Made by a program: the position numbers and the translations under genes
Notes under the pieces: model-generated
The model's database searches: none
What the model was told of the DNA's origin: nothing
The model's input: only the letters and a program-made list of their open reading frames with translations
Shown here: positions 36,786 through 44,955 of the stretch, in pieces
How the letters are laid out: every line of letters starts with the position of its first letter
How positions within the stretch are numbered: the first letter of the stretch is position 1
Origin: Gracilimonas sediminicola
GTDB lineage: Bacteria > Bacteroidota > Rhodothermia > Balneolales > Balneolaceae
Direction of reading: 5' to 3'
DNA: 64,000 bases
NCBI RefSeq assembly: GCF_024320785.1
Contig: NZ_JANDBC010000003.1
Location: 579,420 to 643,419 of the forward strand

Positions 36786-37745
36786 TTATCCGAGGAATCC
36801 AAGCACAGACTGTGGTCCCATGTTAGCTTGCGCCAGGGATGAAGTCGCTGTCTGTTGCAAAATCTGCAGTTTTACAGACTTACTTTGTTCTTTCGCAAAG
36901 TCAGTATCCATGATACGTGACTTGGCAGATTCGTTTGCGCTGATCGACTCAGAAAGGGTCTCTTCACGTACAGAAAGAGAAGACTGAGTGATACCAATGT
37001 CGTTCACTCGGTTCGACATTTCGTCAATCGCACTGTCAACCGCGCTCAGGAAGCTACGGAAGTCAGTAGATGTAGCTGATGCGTTGAATGTAAGAGCACC
37101 TTGTCCACTGGTTGTAGCCGCAGTAGCTGAGATACCTGCACCTGCAGCAACACCACCACCGGCAGTTGTTGTAGCACCCAGAGAAGCGTCTCCACCGGAA
37201 GCAAACAGCTCACCAACGTTTACAGCGTCAATGGAAGTACTGATGGTATCAGAAGCACGCTCACCTACCTGGAAGGTAAGATCAAGTGATCCGGACATGT
37301 CATCGGTAGCACCGTTCAGCAGGTCAAAGTCCTGGAATACGGTTTGGTTAGCGATTTCGTTGATATCGTCGCCCAGAGCTTTGATCTGGTCGCCGATGTA
37401 GCCACGCTCGGTGTCGCCTAACGTGTCGTTAGCAGCCTGTGTAGCCAGGCCTTTCATCTCAACGAGGCTGTCCATAATGGTGTCGAAGCTGGACTCTGCA
37501 ATATCCAATACCGACTTGGCATCGCCTACGTTCTGAAGAGATTGCTCCAGTCCGGCTGTTCTACTTTTCAATTTGGTTGCAATCGAGTATCCGGCAGCGT
37601 TGTCTTCTGCTCTGTTGATTTTAAGACCGGTTGACATACGCATACGGCTGTCGGCCAGGTCTCGGTTTACTCGGTTCAGTGATAACTGTGAGTCTAACGA
37701 TTGAACGTTAGTATTTACTCTGTTTAGATCTCCAAAACTTGCCAT
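36786..37745 (-). CDS. fliC: Flagellin
   Basis: 319 residues, a short flagellin. The conserved N-terminal D0/D1 helices (residues 1-150: MASFGDLNRVNTNVQSLDSQ; LNRVNRDLADSRMRMSTGLK; INRAEDNAAGYSIATKLKS) and C-terminal helix (about 230-319, ending LAQANMGPQSVLGFLG) are present, with only a short variable Ala/Gly/Thr-rich middle (170-225, GGDASLGATTTAGGGVAAGA...). That middle is rich in Ser/Thr and is where O-glycans would be placed. It polymerises into the filament after export through the flagellar secretion system. It has a ribosome-binding AAAGGTG eight bases before the start, a sigma-28-like promoter upstream, and a strong terminator. The four-gene glycosylation operon ends just upstream. 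Confidence 0.97.
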   Translation of the reverse strand: MASFGDLNRVNTNVQSLDSQLSLNRVNRDLADSRMRMSTGLKINRAEDNAAGYSIATKLKSRTAGLEQSLQNVGDAKSVLDIAESSFDTIMDSLVEMKGLATQAANDTLGDTERGYIGDQIKALGDDINEIANQTVFQDFDLLNGATDDMSGSLDLTFQVGERASDTISTSIDAVNVGELFASGGDASLGATTTAGGGVAAGAGISATAATTSGQGALTFNASATSTDFRSFLSAVDSAIDEMSNRVNDIGITQSSLSVREETLSESISANESAKSRIMDTDFAKEQSKSVKLQILQQTATSSLAQANMGPQSVLGFLG

Positions 37746-37801
37746 GATATTTCACCTTTTGTTTAATTAAAGTTTCTTATGAGTTGCTTTGGTTACTCAA
37801 G

Positions 37802-37828
37802 TTATCGTGGGTGAAATAGCGTTCTTAA
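37802..37828 (-). promoter_or_regulatory. Candidate sigma-28 (FliA) promoter of flagellin
   Basis: On the minus strand TTAA (37828-37825), 15 bases, then CACGATAA (37809-37802) approach the sigma-28 consensus TAAA-N15-GCCGATAA with 6 of 8 matches in the -10 element. It is about 57 bases before the start codon. Late flagellins are normally sigma-28 driven. Confidence 0.55.
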
Positions 37829-37853
37829 ATCTTACCTTAAATATTTTTATTGA

Positions 37854-37880
37854 ACAAAAAAAGAGCCCCTAAAGGCTCTT
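37854..37880 (-). terminator. Terminator of the glycosylation operon
   Basis: AAGAGCC and GGCTCTT (37861-37867 with 37874-37880) form a perfect 7-bp stem; on the minus strand it runs straight into TTTTTTT. It is about 80 bases after the aminotransferase stop and ends the leftward operon before flagellin's own promoter. Confidence 0.9.
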
Positions 37881-37960
37881 AATGACTAAAAATCAAGAAA
37901 TATTTAAGAGAAATGGAAATGAAACTTCATCAACAGTGCGTTTTTGTGAGCGTGAAATTC

Positions 37961-39172
37961 CTATACCGCCTGATCAGCAACGGACCGGGCAACTGCAACC
38001 GGAAGAGGGGGTTGGATTTCCACCCTTCGGAAATTGTTTATGGCATCTATAATATAGTCCTGTTCTTCAACGGTCAGTTCGTAATAGAAAGGAAGCCGAA
38101 CAAGATTATGGGAATAAAGATCAGTATAGGGCAACGTTCTTCCGTCATGCCTATCCTGAAAGAACTTAGATGTATGTAGAGGCTGATAGTGAAAAACGCT
38201 TAAAACATCCCGCTCTTTTAAATAAGCGATCAGTTCATCCCGCTGACGGCGATTTCTACAGACCAGGTAATACATATGTCCGTTATTGGTGGCATAACCG
38301 GGAATACCCGGCTGACGAATTCCCAGTCTCTTGCACACACCTTCCAATCCTTTTTGATATCGGTTCCAAATACACATTCTCTTTTGCTGAATCCGAATCA
38401 GGTTCATCAACTGGGCATATAGAAAAGCAGCATTCAGTTCTGAAGGCAAGAACGAAGAACCGATATCTACCCAGCCGTATTTATCCACTTCACCCCTGAA
38501 GAATGCCGTTCGGTTGGTTCCCTTCTCCCAAATGATTTCTGCACGTTCGGCAAATCGGTCATCGTTTATGGTCAGCATCCCTCCTTCACCCGCTATTATG
38601 TTTTTTGTTTCATGAAATGAAAATGTCCCTAAATGTGCAATTGAGCCCAGCGGACTCCGGATTCCATCCGCATGCTCATAATAACTGTTGATGGCCTGGG
38701 CAGCATCTTCAACTACAAACAGGTTGTGCCGGTTTGCGATGTCCATCACCTTATCCATATCACAAGCTACACCGGCATAGTGAACCACCACAATAGCCTT
38801 CGTTTTTTCAGTGATCAGCTCTTCAATCTTATCTTCATCTATTCCGGGGTGGTCTTTTCTGGAATCCACAAACCGAATAACAGCCCCTCGCAATACAAAA
38901 GCATTAGCTGTGGAAACAAAAGTATAGGACGGGATGATGATTTCATCCCCCGGTTCCACATCTAAAAGAATAGCGGCCATTTCAAGAGCATCTGTACATG
39001 AAGTGGTGAGCAGACATTTCTTAAACCCAAACTGTCGCTCAAAAAACCGATGAATCTTCTGAGTGTACTTTCCATTCCCGGAAATCTTCCCATAATCTAC
39101 CGCATCCTGAATGTATTCAAGTTCGTTGCCGGTTATGAACGGTTTGTTGAAAGGAATTTTGTAGTTACTCAT
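37961..39172 (-). CDS. WecE/RffA-like sugar aminotransferase (DegT/DnrJ/EryC1 family)
   Basis: 403 residues from the ATG at 39172 (an ATG three codons earlier is less likely because it adds MCP only). It is a PLP enzyme converting dTDP-4-keto-6-deoxy-glucose to dTDP-4-amino-4,6-dideoxygalactose or a close relative. Visible motifs: NKPFITGNELEYIQDAVDYG with SGNGKYTQ, the substrate loop LLTTSCTDALEMAA, the PLP-binding EDAAQAI, and the Schiff-base lysine in FHETKNIIAGEGG. The N-terminal IPFNKP and length fit WecE closely. Its start overlaps the stop of the acyltransferase by eight bases, so the genes are co-translated. The product sugar is expected to be N-acylated by that neighbour and transferred by the WecF-like fusion upstream. 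Confidence 0.87.
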   Translation of the reverse strand: MSNYKIPFNKPFITGNELEYIQDAVDYGKISGNGKYTQKIHRFFERQFGFKKCLLTTSCTDALEMAAILLDVEPGDEIIIPSYTFVSTANAFVLRGAVIRFVDSRKDHPGIDEDKIEELITEKTKAIVVVHYAGVACDMDKVMDIANRHNLFVVEDAAQAINSYYEHADGIRSPLGSIAHLGTFSFHETKNIIAGEGGMLTINDDRFAERAEIIWEKGTNRTAFFRGEVDKYGWVDIGSSFLPSELNAAFLYAQLMNLIRIQQKRMCIWNRYQKGLEGVCKRLGIRQPGIPGYATNNGHMYYLVCRNRRQRDELIAYLKERDVLSVFHYQPLHTSKFFQDRHDGRTLPYTDLYSHNLVRLPFYYELTVEEQDYIIDAINNFRRVEIQPPLPVAVARSVADQAV

Positions 39173-39980
39173 AGGGCACAAATTTTCCTTTTTCAGGAAG
39201 CAGATACTTCATGAATTGTACTTCATTTGTGGAGCGCTTTTTGGTATAGGTTCTGGAAGCCACATCGAAGTAGCTGACGTCGTCATCGAAATTGAATTCC
39301 GTAATGTTGCTTACCACCTTAACCTTCTGTGCTGATATTCCGGCCTCTTTCATGTGCATGTTCATTTTCTCCATCTTTTCATCGAGACTCACTTCTTCAA
39401 ATTGCGGACCAATTTTCTCTGAAAGAGAACGAGCCGGAGAGCCCGCATAAATTTGGTTGTACTCCATGTTCTTAGTCACCACCGAGCCAACCATCGCCAT
39501 CGATTTATCTTCAGCTTTGATGGGGGAAACAATACAGTGGCCCACAAACCAAACATCGTTACCTACCATCAGGGAGCTTTCACTAAAAAACCGGCAGCCT
39601 TCCAGGGTATCTCCATACTTAATGTGCGACCAAAGCTGAGAGTGTGCCCCTATCCCACAGTTATTACCAATGGTCGTCCCACCAATACTATCGATGATAG
39701 AATACTGCCCGACCCAGGCGTTATGCCCTATAACACAGGGTTTGTAGCCATGCACATTGGTGTTGTGATGAATTTTGGAGTAATCCCCCAGCTCAAAGTG
39801 ATCACAGATAATTTGCACGTTCTTGCCGATGTAGCAGTTCTCCCCAATTTTGATGGTTGTGGACGGTCCGTTCAAACCCCTAATCACTGCCGACTCTTCT
39901 ATAACCGTACCTTCTCCAACTTCGATTTCAACGGCATCGATATTCGGGTAGGTTGCGGTTGCTTGTACTATTGATTCCAT
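39165..39980 (-). CDS. Hexapeptide-repeat sugar N-acyltransferase
   Basis: 271 residues. A left-handed beta-helix is obvious between about 20 and 190 from runs such as IKIGENCYIGKNVQIICDHF, LGDYSKIHHNTNVHGYK and VGNDVWFVGHCIVSPIKAED, closing with MVGSVVTKNM and IYAGSPARSL. The C-terminal tail (200-271) is extra. Enzymes of this fold acetylate amino sugars or polysaccharide precursors using acetyl-CoA. In enterobacteria the equivalent step to Fuc4NAc is done by WecD, a different fold; here this hexapeptide enzyme is the natural candidate to acetylate the amino sugar made by the WecE homolog (inference). It starts one base after the TPR-WecF fusion. Confidence 0.82.
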   Translation of the reverse strand: MESIVQATATYPNIDAVEIEVGEGTVIEESAVIRGLNGPSTTIKIGENCYIGKNVQIICDHFELGDYSKIHHNTNVHGYKPCVIGHNAWVGQYSIIDSIGGTTIGNNCGIGAHSQLWSHIKYGDTLEGCRFFSESSLMVGNDVWFVGHCIVSPIKAEDKSMAMVGSVVTKNMEYNQIYAGSPARSLSEKIGPQFEEVSLDEKMEKMNMHMKEAGISAQKVKVVSNITEFNFDDDVSYFDVASRTYTKKRSTNEVQFMKYLLPEKGKFVPYE

Positions 39981-39981
39981 C

Positions 39982-41676
39982 TTAATTCACCATCGCATGT
40001 TTTTTGGTTACCCTTTCCCTGATTGTTCTGCAGGATGTTACCAGATCTTTTGCCCGGGTTTCTAAGCCAAATTCATTCATTATAATTTGTTGATTTCGGG
40101 TTTTCTGAGGTTGAGCCTTTTTCAGGAAAGATCGTATAGATGGAGCTTTTCTAAACTCTTCAAAACCCGATACACCCAAGCCATATTTCTTCAACATTTC
40201 CCAGGTTGGGTTCATCTGCTCTTTTTCACCCACCGTAATCTTCTTTTTCAGAACAGTAGTATTCCCGCTGTATAACGACAAAAGCATATTCCCGATGGCC
40301 TGTTGGCGGTTATGAGCAGTAATCAGCATTTCCGAAGCATCCACAAGAGCGCGATACTTATCCGGTTCTATAAAAGTCTTGATGAGCTTCACTAAACCCA
40401 ACATCCCAGCTGCCTTCAGCCATTTATGGATTGCAACTTCATATTCGGGGAGTAAGTTGTAGGATACCGGGAGTAGAATATCATAATACCGCACGTCCTT
40501 CTTTGTCCTCAGCGCTTCCAGAATCTCGATATGATTATTTGAGTAATCTCCGGAGTTGCCCACAATTATTCTGGGACGGCCTTTGCTTTCAATCACCTCA
40601 GGAATGTCGCCATACAGTCCTGGGTAAGGATAACCAAAACGAAAAGTCGGGCGGTCTCCGTAATGTTTCTTAAACACTTCAACATCGCCCTCAACCAATG
40701 AGTGAATGCTGTCGATATGTTTAACAATATCTACTACCGGCTCTTTTATTTTGATGGGATTGTAGAGGTCACCACCCCAAATAATCCATCCAATATGTTT
40801 TTTTGAGCCGATTTCTTTGATCAGTTTTTTCTGCCATTTAAAAAACAGTCCGTGTACAAATAATGCGTCCACGTCTGAATCCAGGCATCTGTTAATGATA
40901 GCAGGAAAATCGTACTCATGATTAAACCAGGCAGCGTGTTCATTACTGCTTAAATCAGGTTTATACTCTTCAATGGCCCAGTGTGATTCTACAAATAGAA
41001 GATGCTGCTGATCATATTCCTCGTTCACAAAAGCCAGCATATCTGAAAGTGACTTCGCATACAAATGGTTGAAGCATAGGTGAATGTATTTTCCGCCTCG
41101 TGGCTTACTCTTTCTTCCAAAAGAGGTATAGAGCTTATCTTTCTCTGCTCTTGCTACTTCGAAATTGGGCTGCATATGTAGGGCAATATCGTACAGCTCC
41201 ATTGCTTTCTTGAGGTCCCCTTTTTCGGAATAAATTCCGGCTAATTTATAGGCAATAACATGATTTTTTGGGTCCAGTTTATTAGCGATGGTAAAGCACT
41301 GAATGGCTTTTTCTAAATCAGACCGCCCCTGGTAAATTTCACCCATAAACATCCAGGCCTCCAGCAAATGCTGATCTAACTGAATGGCTGCTTTTCCATA
41401 ACGCTCTGCCTGTTCAAAATCTGAAAGTGCGTTAAAACATTTGGCAATTTGTAAGTAAGCATGTGGGTTTTCGGCATGCTTGATAAGAGAAGTTTCAAAG
41501 TAAACGACTGCCTTCTCATAGCTGGCTCTTACCATGTGGGCAATTCCCAGAAAGTGATCAATCAGCCAGTGCTCATTACCCTGTTCTGCCAATAAGTTCA
41601 GAACCTTTATTGCTTCATCAGCATCGGGTTGTGCCCGATCCAATAAAAGCCGGACCTTTTCTAATTCTGCTTTCAC
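39982..41676 (-). CDS. TPR + WecF-like (Fuc4NAc) glycosyltransferase fusion
   Basis: 564 residues. The N-terminal 185 residues are tetratricopeptide repeats (units include EKAVVYFETSLIKHAENPHA and LEKAIQCFTIANKLDPKNHV) that closely match the first 185 residues of the upstream OGT-FkbM fusion. The C-terminal 370 residues carry the pattern of family GT56 TDP-Fuc4NAc transferases (WecF): HIGWIIWGGDLYN (about 294-306), IIVGNSGDYSNNHIEIL (370-386), LLPVSYNLLPEYEVAIHKWL (401-420) and QAIGNMLLSLYSG (459-471). Classical WecF acts on a lipid-linked disaccharide and has no TPRs, so this fusion is unusual. It probably adds a 4-amino-4,6-dideoxy sugar to a protein-bound glycan, likely on flagellin (inference). 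It lies four bases after the OGT fusion. Confidence 0.83.
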   Translation of the reverse strand: MKAELEKVRLLLDRAQPDADEAIKVLNLLAEQGNEHWLIDHFLGIAHMVRASYEKAVVYFETSLIKHAENPHAYLQIAKCFNALSDFEQAERYGKAAIQLDQHLLEAWMFMGEIYQGRSDLEKAIQCFTIANKLDPKNHVIAYKLAGIYSEKGDLKKAMELYDIALHMQPNFEVARAEKDKLYTSFGRKSKPRGGKYIHLCFNHLYAKSLSDMLAFVNEEYDQQHLLFVESHWAIEEYKPDLSSNEHAAWFNHEYDFPAIINRCLDSDVDALFVHGLFFKWQKKLIKEIGSKKHIGWIIWGGDLYNPIKIKEPVVDIVKHIDSIHSLVEGDVEVFKKHYGDRPTFRFGYPYPGLYGDIPEVIESKGRPRIIVGNSGDYSNNHIEILEALRTKKDVRYYDILLPVSYNLLPEYEVAIHKWLKAAGMLGLVKLIKTFIEPDKYRALVDASEMLITAHNRQQAIGNMLLSLYSGNTTVLKKKITVGEKEQMNPTWEMLKKYGLGVSGFEEFRKAPSIRSFLKKAQPQKTRNQQIIMNEFGLETRAKDLVTSCRTIRERVTKKHAMVN

Positions 41677-41680
41677 AATA

Positions 41681-44605
41681 TTATTTGTTTAGAATCCTGT
41701 TGTTGATGTACTTGATGGTTCCAACTTCACAAGGAACTGAAACTCCCGATGCATACACGCTGAATCCAGATAGAATGGCATCTATCTCCCGGCGATCTGC
41801 TTCTGAATGATATTCCAGCATAATAAAGCCGGTGTTGATGAGCAGATCTTTCATGCCTTTCAGAATAGAAACTTCAGCCCCTTCGGTATCAATTTTAAGG
41901 ACGTCAATCTTGTTGATTCCTTTCTCAGCAAGTGCTTCTCCGCTTTTCTGCATCCTAACAGTAACCTCATGTCCGCCTTTCATGTGTACAGTCGTTGAAG
42001 ACTGCCCTGTATTCCTCGGATGTTGAAACAGATTGATTTCACCATTCTGATCGCTCAGGGCTACCTGGGTAATAGAAATATTATCAAGGTCTTTCATATT
42101 ATGTGCCAAAAGCGGAAACACCTGTGGGTTGGGCTCAAAACTGTGGATCTGGCATTCGGGATTCCACTGGCGGGCATATAATGAAAAAGACCCAACATTC
42201 CCGCCTATATCAACTACCACACTGTTCTCATTCAGCTGAAAAACTGAAGGAAGTCCATATTCATGTTCTTCAAATATATTCCTCAACCTGAAAAGCTCAG
42301 ATTCCGGGATGGCCACACTCAATGGTTCCGCATACTTTAAACCCGGAGTATTCACTATGGCCTCTACTACTTCAGATGGAGTATCCTTGAACTTCACAAG
42401 AGACTTGTTCACATAAATCCCCTTCTTCAACGCTTTGTTTTGTTTTCCGTTTTGAAGTGATTCAGCTTGGGTTTCGGGTTCTTTTTTTTTCTGTGACACC
42501 CAAATATGATCCTGCCATTCTCCTTCGGATAAATTCTTTTCATATCCTTGCACTCTCTGAAGCCACATTTTACGGAAAGCATCCGCCAGATTGCGGGCAA
42601 AGCGTTTGGCATCACATACCGGGGAGCTTAATAGACGCTCCCGGAGTTCCGCTCTTAACTTTGATAATTGATCAACATCACCGGCAAGAGATACTGCTTT
42701 TTGTATATAGTCTTCCCAGTTGTCAGTCACCCATTCCGGGAATCCTGCATTCGTTAAATGAGAAGTGGAGTGCCGCCCGGCAAAAGTAGGGCCGGAATTG
42801 GTGATTACCGGCACGCCCATCCATAAAGCTTCGATGGTTGTTAATCCACCGGAATACGGCCACGGGTCGAGCGCAATATCAATTTTATTGTAGCATTCAA
42901 GCAGGTCATTATGGAGTGAATATCCCTCAAAAATTATCCTGTCTTCCTCGATTCCGCACTCCTCCAAATGTTGGATAATTCGTTCCCTAACCAATTCCGT
43001 ATCATACTGTTTGCTCTTGAGAAAAAGACGGCTATCAGGAACTTGCTTCAGAACTTCTGCCCATTTAGACAATAGCTCTGTATTAATCTTGGTAGGGTTA
43101 TTGAAACACCCAAAAGTGATGTGTCCATTTTGGGTAACAGGAGCTTCTGCTACATCAATATCATAATTTGGAAGGGTATAACAGACATAATCGTCCGGCA
43201 TACGAACCAATTTTTCGGTGTAGAATGGCGCCTCTCCTTCCGGAGATTCTTTAGCATCTGTCAGCAGGTAATCCATCGACTTCAACCCTGAAGTATTGAA
43301 CAACCCTCCCACCCATTTTATGGTAATTGGGGCTGGTTCCAGGGCAACTGTTTTCAATCGATTCCCCGATGAATGTCCGGAAAGCTCTACCAGGATATCA
43401 ATCTCATCGTCTTTAATAATTTGCGCAACCACCTCATCGCTGTATCCCACTACGGATGTCCACTTCGCACTGGCTTCCCGGATGCGTTTAGTGAGTGAAT
43501 CGTGGTAGGTATCGGTGGTGTATATATAGGTTGCAATTTCATCTTTGGGAAGTTTCTCAAGGGCTGATGTTATCATCCAGCCTACCGGGTGTTTTTTAAA
43601 CCCACCCGAGATAAAACCAACACGCAGTTTCTTCTCTTTATCTTTATTAGCGGGAACCGGACGCCCGGGCCGTTCTTCCGGTGCATAATATTGATCCCAA
43701 AGTGAATGAGCTTCAAAAATCTCTTCTTTGGTTCGCTTGGGATTGTAATGTATCCCCATCAAATAGTTGGAAAGGGACTGCTGCGTTTCAGGGGTATCTT
43801 TTAATGCTCTCCGGTAGTTCTTCTCCGCTTCATCATATTGACCGGTTTCCAGAAGGCAGAGTGCATAATTTACCCGCACATTTCCATCGTTAGGGTAACG
43901 ATCCAGCAAGCGCTCATTCAATGCAATGGCCTCGCTATATCTACCCATGGCACGATATAGCAGAGAGAGCACGCTCAACGCCAGCAGGTTTTCGCTGTCA
44001 AGTTCCAGCACTTTCTCAATGGCTACTTCCGCCTGCTCATATTCACCAATCGACTGGTAAATCTGCGCCTTCTTGATGCCTGCGTCAATCAGCTTTGGCT
44101 CCATTTGCAGGGTAATATCGTACAATTCCAGGGCTTTCTTATAGTCACCCTGATCGGCATAAATTTGGCCGATATTGTAGGCGATCAGGTAATTCTTCGG
44201 GTCCAGTTTATTGGCAATGGTGTAGCATTGAATGGCTTTATTTAATAATGCCTGGTCCCAGTAGAGCTGCCCCATAAACATCCAGGCATCTAACAACTCC
44301 TGGTTCAACTGTACGGCTGCTTTCCCAAAACGCTCTGCATTCTCAAAATCCTGCAGCTCATAATAACAGCGAGCAACCAACAAATAGGTCTGGGAGTTTT
44401 GATCATGCTCACCGATGGATTTCTCGAAATACCCGATAGCTTTCTCAAAATTGGACTTCTGCATTTGAGCAATCCCCAGGAAGTAATAGACCAGCCAGTG
44501 TTTAGACTCTCGCTTTAGCAAAGGGTCAAGCAACTTAATCGCTTCATCCGGATCCGGGTATCTCTGATCTAATAACTTTTGGGCGCGCGCTAATTCTACT
44601 TTCAT
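41681..44605 (-). CDS. TPR + O-GlcNAc transferase + FkbM methyltransferase fusion
   Basis: 974 residues, three modules. TPRs: about 1-275 (seven or eight units, e.g. LNKAIQCYTIANKLDPKNYL). OGT/GT41 domain: about 325-685, with GFISGGFKKHPVGWMI (His339 at the place of the human catalytic-base His498), ELSGHSSGNRLKTVALEPAP, FNNPTKIN (Lys506 aligning with human Lys842) and DPWPYSGGLTTIEALWMGVP for nucleotide binding. FkbM methyltransferase: about 755-955, with VVVDIGGNVGSFSLYA (SAM loop), HSFEPNP and LKIDTEGAEV. GT41 enzymes glycosylate Ser/Thr of proteins; FkbM enzymes O-methylate sugars. One protein could thus add and cap a first sugar on flagellin. First gene of the four-gene operon and its start is unambiguous. 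Confidence 0.88.
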   Translation of the reverse strand: MKVELARAQKLLDQRYPDPDEAIKLLDPLLKRESKHWLVYYFLGIAQMQKSNFEKAIGYFEKSIGEHDQNSQTYLLVARCYYELQDFENAERFGKAAVQLNQELLDAWMFMGQLYWDQALLNKAIQCYTIANKLDPKNYLIAYNIGQIYADQGDYKKALELYDITLQMEPKLIDAGIKKAQIYQSIGEYEQAEVAIEKVLELDSENLLALSVLSLLYRAMGRYSEAIALNERLLDRYPNDGNVRVNYALCLLETGQYDEAEKNYRRALKDTPETQQSLSNYLMGIHYNPKRTKEEIFEAHSLWDQYYAPEERPGRPVPANKDKEKKLRVGFISGGFKKHPVGWMITSALEKLPKDEIATYIYTTDTYHDSLTKRIREASAKWTSVVGYSDEVVAQIIKDDEIDILVELSGHSSGNRLKTVALEPAPITIKWVGGLFNTSGLKSMDYLLTDAKESPEGEAPFYTEKLVRMPDDYVCYTLPNYDIDVAEAPVTQNGHITFGCFNNPTKINTELLSKWAEVLKQVPDSRLFLKSKQYDTELVRERIIQHLEECGIEEDRIIFEGYSLHNDLLECYNKIDIALDPWPYSGGLTTIEALWMGVPVITNSGPTFAGRHSTSHLTNAGFPEWVTDNWEDYIQKAVSLAGDVDQLSKLRAELRERLLSSPVCDAKRFARNLADAFRKMWLQRVQGYEKNLSEGEWQDHIWVSQKKKEPETQAESLQNGKQNKALKKGIYVNKSLVKFKDTPSEVVEAIVNTPGLKYAEPLSVAIPESELFRLRNIFEEHEYGLPSVFQLNENSVVVDIGGNVGSFSLYARQWNPECQIHSFEPNPQVFPLLAHNMKDLDNISITQVALSDQNGEINLFQHPRNTGQSSTTVHMKGGHEVTVRMQKSGEALAEKGINKIDVLKIDTEGAEVSILKGMKDLLINTGFIMLEYHSEADRREIDAILSGFSVYASGVSVPCEVGTIKYINNRILNK

Positions 44606-44811
44606 AATCGAAAATGAGTTTTCTGGTTTTCAACACCCTCTCATTTCCAAAAATGATGCCATGGTATAAAAGCCCGATTCCATCTTGTAATTCGCCTGTT
44701 TGAGACCCAGAATGAGGGCCAAATTTTCCGCTTCAGAATATTTTTCCGCCTGTCTGATAACAAACCGGGTGCTTTTTGCCTCAAAAACTACCAATAGATG
44801 GTTTTCTACTT

Positions 44812-44827
44812 TGGCACAGTAGTTGCC
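44812..44827 (+). promoter_or_regulatory. Sigma-54 promoter upstream of fliS-fliD (palindromic, may serve both strands)
   Basis: TGGCAC-AGTAG-TTGCC fits the -24/-12 consensus TGGCAC-N5-TTGC, with GG and GC exactly ten bases apart. TTGGCA and TGCCAA form inverted arms, so the minus strand also reads TGGCAA-N5-GTGC, a weaker match pointing at the glycosylation operon. A sigma-54 activator is encoded 2.8 kb away in the same cluster. Confidence 0.75.
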
Positions 44828-44894
44828 AAAACAAGATTGTCCTCAACAGGTTTTTAAGCCTGTGATGGATTGAGAAACATTAAAAACTCCTAAT

Positions 44895-44922
44895 TTAAGT
44901 TTTGACGGTATTTGGCCGAAAA
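44895..44922 (+). promoter_or_regulatory. Candidate sigma-28 (FliA) promoter of fliS-fliD
   Basis: TTAAGTTT, 12 bases, then GCCGAAAA. This matches 7 of 8 bases in both boxes of the sigma-28 consensus TAAAGTTT-N11-GCCGATAA, with a spacer one base longer. It is about 33 bases before the fliS start, inside the leader of the sigma-54 transcript. Confidence 0.6.
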
Positions 44923-44955
44923 GAACCGGGAGTTACTTTCATCAATTTCAAAATT

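Larger units (their letters stand above)
44606..44955. other. Divergent gap between the glycosylation operon and fliS, with sigma-54 and sigma-28 signals
   Basis: The 350-base gap includes a palindromic sigma-54 promoter, a sigma-28-like promoter (both listed) and a short open frame on the minus strand (44630-44794 from a TTG; the between-stops frame extends some 16 codons further up) with no recognisable product. The latter is treated as doubtful. Confidence 0.6.

Noticed and set aside
44902..44955. Longer fliS start
   Set aside because: It would overlap the sigma-28-like promoter and add 18 residues not expected in FliS.
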